In this document: positions 1 to 4,431 of the stretch, piece by piece
How positions within the stretch are numbered: position 1 is the stretch's first letter
How the letters are laid out: each line of letters begins with the position of its first letter
From: Microbacterium sp.
GTDB lineage: Bacteria; Actinomycetota; Actinomycetes; Actinomycetales; Microbacteriaceae
Direction: 5' to 3'
Assembly: GCA_029267645.1 (NCBI GenBank)
Contig: JAJUIM010000095.1
Location: forward strand, 1-7,145
DNA: 7,145 nt
Notes under the pieces: generated by a model
What the model was told of the DNA's origin: nothing
What the model saw: only the letters and a program-made list of their open reading frames with translations
The model's database searches: none
Translations under genes and position numbers: made by a program

Positions 1-81
1 ATCGCGAGCCTCATCAAGACGCGCGGATCATCCGCGAAGCCGGTCGAGCCCGCGTCCGAGGACGCGCACGACCGCTCCTGA
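1..81 (+). CDS. C-terminal tail of an unidentified protein (partial)
   Basis: Frame 1 reads without a stop from the window edge to a TGA at 79-81, giving 26 residues that end in a hydrophilic stretch rich in Lys, Ser, Glu and Asp (…EPASEDAHDRS). Such tails are common on cytoplasmic ends of membrane transporters, but nothing here identifies the family. The reading frame is supported by three facts: its stop lies 14 bp before a perfect hairpin terminator, G/C dominates third positions, and the convergent lacI-type gene begins its 3' end just past that hairpin. Function is unknown and no domain can be assigned. Confidence 0.55.
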   Translation: MASLIKTRGSSAKPVEPASEDAHDRS

Positions 82-95
82 CCGGCCAGATCCCG

Positions 96-132
96 CGAAG
101 CCCGCGGCGCCCGAGCGGCGCCGCGGGCTTCG
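96..132. terminator. Bidirectional hairpin terminator between convergent genes
   Basis: A perfect 16-bp inverted repeat has arms at 96-111 (CGAAGCCCGCGGCGCC) and 117-132 with a 5-nt loop, CGAGC. It starts 14 bp after the TGA of the upstream plus-strand gene and ends 10 bp before the last base of the minus-strand repressor gene, so it can end transcripts from both sides. There is no long T-run on either side, only a weak GTTGT on the plus side. That is common for GC-rich actinobacterial terminators. The fold is seen directly; termination is inferred from position. Confidence 0.8.
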
Positions 133-142
133 GCGTTGTGGG

Positions 143-1174
143 TCAGCGGGCCCCCGAGCTGGCGCGCACGACAAGCTCTGGTCGCATCGTCACGGTGCGG
201 TGGGTGTGCTCGGCGGGCGTGAGGATCTCCTCCAGGAGGAGCGCCGCGGCCGTGAGCCCCATGTCCTGTCCGGGCTGCGCGACCGAGGTGATCGGCACGA
301 GCGTGTCGTGCGCGAAGTGGTTGTTGTCGTGTCCGATCACGGCGATGTCGCGGGGGACCTCGATGCCGCGCACCTGCAGCGCGTGGATCGCGCCGGCCGC
401 GAGCGCGTCGGCCGCGGCGACGAGGCCGTCGGGCCGCCGCCGCGCGCTGCGCGCCGCGAGCTCGTCGCCCAGCTCGATGCCGCCGCGAACCGTGATCCGC
501 TCGGTCTCGATCACCTCGAGCGCGATGCCGGGCGACTCCTCGACGGCTCGCCGCGTGCCGCGGAGGCGGTCGGCGACCGCGCTCAGCGTGAACGGGCCGC
601 CGGAGAACACGAGGCGCGTGCGGCCGTTCTCGATGAGGTGCCGCGCCGCGATGTAGCCGCCGTACTCGTCGTCGTTGACGACGCCGCAGGTCGTGCTGTC
701 GCCCGGCCAGTTCACGAGCACGAGCGGGGTGCCGCGGTCGCGTACGGCGCGGGCGGCGTTGAGCGGCGCGTCGAGCGGCGCGAGGATCAGGCCGCTCAGC
801 TGCGACTCCTCGAACAGCGCGAGGTGCGCGTTCTGCTTCTCGAAGTCGACGTCGCTGTTGGCGAGCACGAGCTGCCGCGAGTGCTCGTCGAGGCCGGCCT
901 CGATGCCGCGCGTGATGTCGAGGAAGAACGAGTTCCCGAGGTCGACGACGACGAAGCCGACGGTGTGCGAACGGCCTGCCGCGAGCCTGCGCGCGGCGTC
1001 GTTGCGCACGAACCCGAGCTCGGTGATCGCCTGCTCGACGCGCTCGCGCGTCGCGTCCGTGACGACGGAGGGATTGTTGAGCACGTTCGAGACCGTGCCG
1101 ATCGAGACGCGCGCACGCCGCGCGACGTCCTTCATGGACGGACGGCCCCGGCCGCTGTGGGGTGAGTGCGACAT
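143..1174 (-). CDS. LacI-family transcriptional repressor (probable local sugar-operon regulator)
   Basis: Predicted sugar-responsive DNA-binding repressor of the divergent transport and rhamnosidase operon, 343 aa, the usual LacI/GalR length. The N-terminal helix-turn-helix spans about residues 14-40 (MKDVARRARVSIGTVSNVLN). It is followed by the hinge helix RNDAARRLAAG (about 58-67), whose Leu normally intercalates at the central CpG of the operator. Residues 70-343 form the periplasmic-binding-protein-like effector domain, including VGFVVVDLGNSFF (72-84) and the C-terminal signature DIAVIGHDN…TSVAQP (276-301). The ATG at 1174 is chosen because AGGA lies just upstream (AGGAACATG). An in-frame GTG at 1183 would add three residues but has no visible ribosome-binding site. 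The gene ends beside a shared terminator. The paired palindromes upstream suggest it controls the operon and itself. Family assignment is near certain; a rhamnose-type inducer is inferred only from the neighbouring rhamnosidase. Confidence 0.93.
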   Translation of the reverse strand: MSHSPHSGRGRPSMKDVARRARVSIGTVSNVLNNPSVVTDATRERVEQAITELGFVRNDAARRLAAGRSHTVGFVVVDLGNSFFLDITRGIEAGLDEHSRQLVLANSDVDFEKQNAHLALFEESQLSGLILAPLDAPLNAARAVRDRGTPLVLVNWPGDSTTCGVVNDDEYGGYIAARHLIENGRTRLVFSGGPFTLSAVADRLRGTRRAVEESPGIALEVIETERITVRGGIELGDELAARSARRRPDGLVAAADALAAGAIHALQVRGIEVPRDIAVIGHDNNHFAHDTLVPITSVAQPGQDMGLTAAALLLEEILTPAEHTHRTVTMRPELVVRASSGAR

Positions 1175-1209
1175 GTTCCTCACATTCTGACGCGGTTTCT
1201 CATGCGACC

Positions 1210-1238
1210 TTGCATTTGAAGCGCTTCAAGCATACCTT
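1210..1238 (+). promoter_or_regulatory. Candidate operon promoter overlapped by both operators
   Basis: The best sigma-70-like pair I can find ahead of the operon is TTGCAT (1210-1215) and TACCTT (1233-1238) with a 17-bp spacer. Each matches the consensus at only three of six positions, so the call rests mostly on location. If correct, the first operator fills the spacer and the second covers the -10 box and transcription start near 1245, the arrangement expected for repression. An alternative pairing, TTCAAG (1225-1230) with TCAAAT (1248-1253), is also spaced 17 bp. A weak minus-strand -10, TATGCT (complement of 1229-1234), could serve the repressor gene, but no good -35 accompanies it. Confidence 0.35.
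1215..1230. promoter_or_regulatory. LacI-family operator O1
   Basis: TTTGAAGCGCTTCAAG contains a perfect 14-bp palindrome (1216-1229) centred on a CG step. It matches the general LacI/GalR-family operator pattern TGAAnCGnTTCA. It lies 40 bp upstream of the repressor start codon and 60 bp upstream of the lipoprotein gene, in the divergent promoter region. The family-level identity of the site is well supported; that the adjacent repressor binds it is inferred from proximity. Confidence 0.85.
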
Positions 1239-1252
1239 TGAAGCGCTTCAAA
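1237..1252. promoter_or_regulatory. LacI-family operator O2
   Basis: TTTGAAGCGCTTCAAA is a perfect 16-bp palindrome. It repeats 15 bases of the first operator in the same orientation, with centres 22 bp apart (between 1222/1223 and 1244/1245). That is close to two helical turns, so two repressor dimers could sit on the same face of the DNA. In single-stranded form the two sites can also pair with each other as a 15-bp stem (1215-1229 with 1238-1252), which would matter only if transcription starts upstream of 1215. Confidence 0.87.
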
Positions 1253-1274
1253 TCGCGCGGCAGTGGCTGCCCGC

Positions 1275-1290
1275 GAATCGAGGAGGATTC
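1275..1290 (+). promoter_or_regulatory. Strong ribosome-binding site in a small hairpin loop
   Basis: AGGAGG (1281-1286) lies 4 nt before the ATG at 1291 and decides the start of the lipoprotein gene. The 5-bp arms GAATC (1275-1279) and GATTC (1286-1290) flank it, so most of the Shine-Dalgarno sequence would sit in the hairpin loop. The ribosome-binding site is clear; whether the tiny hairpin forms or matters is unknown. Confidence 0.8.
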
Positions 1291-2583
1291 ATGAGGCTCA
1301 CACGAAAGACCCTGACCAGAAGCGCGATGGTCGCCGCCGCCGGCACCGCAGCGCTCTCGCTCGCCGCCTGCTCGGGCGGAGGGGGCGGCGCGGCGTCTTC
1401 CGACGCGCTGTCGCTGCTCATCAACGTCGAGAACGCCGAGATCCCCGCTGTGCTCGAGACGCTCGCGGATGGGGCGTGCTCCGCGGAGGCCGAGGCCATG
1501 CCGCTCGAGATCGAGACGACGCCGCAGACCAACCTCGACCAGCAGCTGCAGTTGCAGGCGGGACAGGGCGCGCTGCCCGTGCTGTTCTCGGCCGGCAACG
1601 CGCCCTCGCTCACGGCAGAGCTCGCCGACGCCGGCCACGTGGCCGACTTCGAGCAGGTGCTCGGCGACCTCGGCATCGCCGACCAGATCGAGCCTGCCGC
1701 GGTGTCGACGATCGAGAGCCTCTACGGGGGTTTCCGCGCCCTGCCGTTCGAATACAACGTCGAGGGCATCTGGTACAACAAGCAGATCTTCGCCGAGAAC
1801 GGCATCGACGAGCCGCAGACGTTCGGCGACATGGTCGCGGCGGCCGAGACGCTCAGCGCGGCGGGCGTCCAGCCCTTCTCCGCGAGCGGCGAGCAGGGCT
1901 GGCCGATCACGCGACTCATTTCGAGCTACCTCTTCCGGGACCTCGGCCCCGACGCGCTCCAGAAGGTCGCCGACGGCGAGGCGAAGCTCACGGATCCGGA
2001 GTACGTGGCGGCCGCGCAGGCGATCGCCGACCTCGGCGCCGAGGGCTGGTTCGGCGAGGGCGTCGGATCCATCGACATGGCGACGAGCGAGAACCAGTTC
2101 CTCAACGGATCGGCCGCCATGTTCTACATGGGCAGCTGGTTCCTCAGCGGGCTCAACGACCCGGAGATGAACCAGATCGGCGCAGAGAACGTCGGCTTCA
2201 TGCCCTTCCCGGGCGTCGAGGGCGGCGCGGGCGACCGCTCGCAGCTGGCCGCGAACGTCGGGCTGCCGGTCACGATGAACGCGAACCTCGTGAACGACGA
2301 CACGACGCCGTGGCTCGAGTGCATCGTCGAGAACTACGGCTCGACGGCGCTCGAGCAGGAGAACCGCGTGTCGGGCTTCGCCCTGAACGAGGAGGTCGCA
2401 GACGTCCCCGAGCTCACGCAGATGGTGCAGGAGCAGGTCGCCGAGACCGACACGACCGTGCTGTGGTTCGAGGCCCTGTTCTCGGCCGAGGCGACCGCGA
2501 CGAGCCAGCGCAACGCCGCACCGCTCGTCACGGGAAGCATCTCGCCCGAGGAGTTCATGGAGATGGTCCAAGCCGACCTGTGA
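1291..2583 (+). CDS. ABC transporter sugar-binding lipoprotein (solute-binding family 1)
   Basis: Extracellular, membrane-anchored receptor that captures a carbohydrate and passes it to the two permeases encoded downstream; 430 aa, typical for CUT1 binding proteins. Residues 1-26 are a lipoprotein signal peptide: a basic start (MRLTRKTLTR), a hydrophobic core, then the lipobox LAAC with the lipidated Cys at 27. A Gly-rich linker (29-33) follows. The mature part has the family's features: LPFEYNVEGIWYNKQIF (151-167), GIDEPQTFGDM (171-181), and SENQFLNGSAAMFYMGSW (266-283) with aromatic residues typical of the sugar site. Cys63 and Cys344 are the only other cysteines and might form a disulfide. 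The start is set by AGGAGG just upstream. Reading the frame upstream to 1162 would add 43 residues translated through the operators and destroy the signal peptide. The ligand is not determinable from sequence; a rhamnosylated saccharide is inferred from the operon's GH78 gene. Confidence 0.93.
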   Translation: MRLTRKTLTRSAMVAAAGTAALSLAACSGGGGGAASSDALSLLINVENAEIPAVLETLADGACSAEAEAMPLEIETTPQTNLDQQLQLQAGQGALPVLFSAGNAPSLTAELADAGHVADFEQVLGDLGIADQIEPAAVSTIESLYGGFRALPFEYNVEGIWYNKQIFAENGIDEPQTFGDMVAAAETLSAAGVQPFSASGEQGWPITRLISSYLFRDLGPDALQKVADGEAKLTDPEYVAAAQAIADLGAEGWFGEGVGSIDMATSENQFLNGSAAMFYMGSWFLSGLNDPEMNQIGAENVGFMPFPGVEGGAGDRSQLAANVGLPVTMNANLVNDDTTPWLECIVENYGSTALEQENRVSGFALNEEVADVPELTQMVQEQVAETDTTVLWFEALFSAEATATSQRNAAPLVTGSISPEEFMEMVQADL

Positions 2584-2586
2584 CCC

Positions 2587-2618
2587 CTGTGCGGGCGGCG
2601 CCTGTGCCGCCCGCACAG
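2587..2618 (+). other. Intercistronic hairpin between binding-protein and permease genes
   Basis: A perfect 13-bp stem has arms at 2587-2599 (CTGTGCGGGCGGC) and 2606-2618 and a 6-nt loop, GCCTGT. It begins 3 bp after the TGA of the binding-protein gene and ends 2 bp before the GGAGGAG ribosome-binding site (2621-2627) of the first permease. No T-run follows. In binding-protein-dependent sugar operons, hairpins at this junction commonly stabilise the upstream message or cause partial termination, so that binding protein is made in excess over permease. That role is inferred here. Confidence 0.75.
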
Positions 2619-2635
2619 CCGGAGGAGATCCCCCT

Positions 2636-3529
2636 ATGCAGAACATTCTCGGAGACAAGCGGGCCGCGCTGACGCTGCTCGCCCCCGCGCTCATCGTCTA
2701 CTCGGTCGTCATGCTGCTGCCGGTCGTCGTCTCGCTCGGCTACACGCTGTTCGAGGGCAACGCGATCAGCGGATTCCAATTCGTCGGACTCGACAACTTC
2801 GTGCGCCTGATCGGCGACTCGCGCGCCCACGGCGCGCTGCTGTTCACGCTCAAGTACGCCGTCGTCGTCACGGTGGGCCAGGTGCTCGTCGGCTACCTGC
2901 TCTCGCTGCTGTATGTCTTCGGGCTGAAGCGCGCCTCGGGCCTCGTGCGCACGCTCGTGTTCTTCCCCATCGTCATGCCGACCGTCGCGGTCGCGCTGCT
3001 GTTCCAGCAGCTGTTCTCGATCGCGCCGACCGAGGGCGTCGTCAACTCCGTGCTCGCGGGGTTCGGCGGCGTCCCCGTCGACTGGTTCGGCGACGGCGGC
3101 AGCGCCTTCGTCGTGATCGCGATCATGGACATCTGGCGCTCGATGGGCTTCTACGGCGTGCTGCTGTATGCGGGCCTCGTCGACATCCCCGAGGACGTGC
3201 TCGAGTCGGCGCGGCTCGACGGCGCGAGCGGATGGCGTCTCGTGCGCCACATCGTGCTGCCGCTGTCGCTGCCGGTGCTCATCTCATCGCTGATCTTCTC
3301 CATCAACGGCACCCTGAAGGTGTTCGACAGCATCATGGCGCTCACCTCAGGCGGGCCCGGCACGAGCACGAGCCCGCTCACGATCTCGGTCTTCGACCAC
3401 GCCTTCACCTACGGCGAGTACGGGTACGGCTCGACCCTCGCGATGCTGCTGACCGTCATCAGCCTCGTCGTCACCCTCTTCATCTTCCGCGGCTCGCGCC
3501 GCGACCTGACGAAGGACAGCATACGATGA
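2636..3529 (+). CDS. CUT1-type ABC sugar transporter permease, MalF/UgpA-like
   Basis: Integral membrane half of the sugar importer, 297 aa. Six hydrophobic segments are visible at about residues 11-36, 70-98, 104-127, 156-182, 205-225 and 266-285. The cytoplasmic EAA loop, which docks the ATPase, is ESARLDGASGWRLVRHIVLP (190-209) with the conserved DGA and the terminal Leu-Pro. The short N-terminus lacks the large periplasmic loop of enterobacterial MalF, as is usual for UgpA-type permeases. GGAGGAG lies 8 nt before the ATG. Its stop overlaps the next permease start as ATGA (3526-3529), implying translational coupling and equal amounts of both subunits. No ATPase gene follows. The family is certain; the substrate is not shown by the sequence. 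Confidence 0.94.
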   Translation: MQNILGDKRAALTLLAPALIVYSVVMLLPVVVSLGYTLFEGNAISGFQFVGLDNFVRLIGDSRAHGALLFTLKYAVVVTVGQVLVGYLLSLLYVFGLKRASGLVRTLVFFPIVMPTVAVALLFQQLFSIAPTEGVVNSVLAGFGGVPVDWFGDGGSAFVVIAIMDIWRSMGFYGVLLYAGLVDIPEDVLESARLDGASGWRLVRHIVLPLSLPVLISSLIFSINGTLKVFDSIMALTSGGPGTSTSPLTISVFDHAFTYGEYGYGSTLAMLLTVISLVVTLFIFRGSRRDLTKDSIR

Positions 3530-4431
3530 GCACGACTTCCTCCACCCGCGTCGTCACGACGCGCGGGCCGCGCGCCGACCGGATCCGCGTCCCGCGCCGC
3601 AGGCGCCCGGTGCTGCGGCGGCTGCCCCTCTGGATCTCGGTCGCGCTCCTGCTCGTCGTCGTCGGCTATCCGCTCGTCTGGCTCCTCCTCGGATCGTTCA
3701 AGACGCAGCGCGAGTTCCTCGAGGAGCCCACGTGGGCGCTGCCCGAGCAGTGGGGCTTCGAGAACTACGCGACGGCATGGCAGACGGCAGACCTCGGCAC
3801 GGCGCTCTTCAACAGCGCCATCACGGTGGTGCCCGCGCTGTTCTGCATGCTGCTGTTCGGCACGGCCGCCGCCTTTGCGCTCGAGGTGCTCGTGTGGAAG
3901 GGGCGCGGAACCGTGCTCATGATCTTCCTCGCGGGCATCATGGTGCCCGCCCAGATGATCCTCCTGCCGCTCTTCAGCGCGTACTTCCAGATCGGCCTCA
4001 CGGGGTCGCTGTGGCCGCTGTTCCTCACCTACACGGCGACGGGCATGCCGCTCACGGTGTTCCTCATGGCGACGTACTTCCGTGCGATCCCGCGCGAGGT
4101 GTTCGAGGCCGCGACGCTCGACGGTGCCTCGATCTACCGCCAGTTCTTCTCGATCGGCGTGCCGATGATGAGAAACGGCCTCTTCACGGTCGGGCTCGTG
4201 CAGTTCTTCTTCTTCTGGAACGACCTGCTGATCGCCCTGACGTTCGCCAACTCGAGCCAGCTGCGCACGCTGCAGGTCGCGCTGCTCAACTTCAACGGCA
4301 ACTTCGGCACGACCCAGTACGGGCCGCTCTTCGCCGCCGTCAGCATCAACGTGTTCGCGCTCCTGGTGATCTACCTCGTCCTCAACCAGAGCATTCAGAA
4401 GGGCCTCACGGCCGGGGCGGTGAAGGGATGA
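3526..4431 (+). CDS. CUT1-type ABC sugar transporter permease, MalG/UgpE-like
   Basis: Second membrane subunit of the importer, 301 aa. The N-terminal 35 residues are strongly basic (RRRR at 24-27) and should stay cytoplasmic. Six hydrophobic segments lie at about 36-57, 97-119, 127-150, 159-183, 217-239 and 269-287. The ATPase-docking EAA loop is EAATLDGASIYRQFFSIGVP (194-213), with a canonical EAA and DGA. The ATG at 3526 overlaps the previous stop and has AAGGA (3512-3516) 9 nt upstream inside the preceding gene. The frame is open further upstream to 3232, but that stretch is Arg/His/Ala-rich shadow translation of the first permease. The gene ends in another ATGA overlap (4428-4431) with the rhamnosidase, tying import and hydrolysis into one transcript. 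Confidence 0.94.
   Translation: MSTTSSTRVVTTRGPRADRIRVPRRRRPVLRRLPLWISVALLLVVVGYPLVWLLLGSFKTQREFLEEPTWALPEQWGFENYATAWQTADLGTALFNSAITVVPALFCMLLFGTAAAFALEVLVWKGRGTVLMIFLAGIMVPAQMILLPLFSAYFQIGLTGSLWPLFLTYTATGMPLTVFLMATYFRAIPREVFEAATLDGASIYRQFFSIGVPMMRNGLFTVGLVQFFFFWNDLLIALTFANSSQLRTLQVALLNFNGNFGTTQYGPLFAAVSINVFALLVIYLVLNQSIQKGLTAGAVKG

Noticed and set aside
200..1165. A plus-strand open frame of 321 codons opposite the repressor gene
   Set aside because: Composition is biased to Arg, Val, Ala and Asp, and the minus strand carries a complete LacI-family protein.
1215..1252. The repeated palindrome as a CRISPR-like or transposon repeat
   Set aside because: There are only two 16-bp units with a 6-bp gap, the central CG and TGAA…TTCA pattern of LacI operators, and a LacI-family gene next door.
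1162..1290. A 43-residue N-terminal extension of the binding protein
   Set aside because: It would be translated through the operators and would bury the lipoprotein signal peptide. The strong AGGAGG before the ATG at 1291 fixes the start there.
1469..2170. An Arg/Ser-rich plus-strand frame inside the binding-protein gene
   Set aside because: It is a frame-shifted shadow of the lipoprotein gene, with repetitive Arg/Ser/Thr composition typical of GC-rich off-frame translation.
2587..2618. The intercistronic hairpin as a full operon terminator
   Set aside because: There is no T-run, and the permease ribosome-binding site follows at once in the same direction. Partial attenuation or message protection is more plausible.
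1180..2694. A minus-strand open frame of 504 codons opposite the binding-protein gene
   Set aside because: It runs through the operators and into the permease gene, has Arg/Leu/Val-rich composition without domains, and mirrors a well-supported lipoprotein gene.
3732..4427. A 232-residue N-terminal extension of the rhamnosidase
   Set aside because: This region encodes the second permease in another frame; the extension is low-complexity, and the ATGA overlap at 4428 is the natural start.
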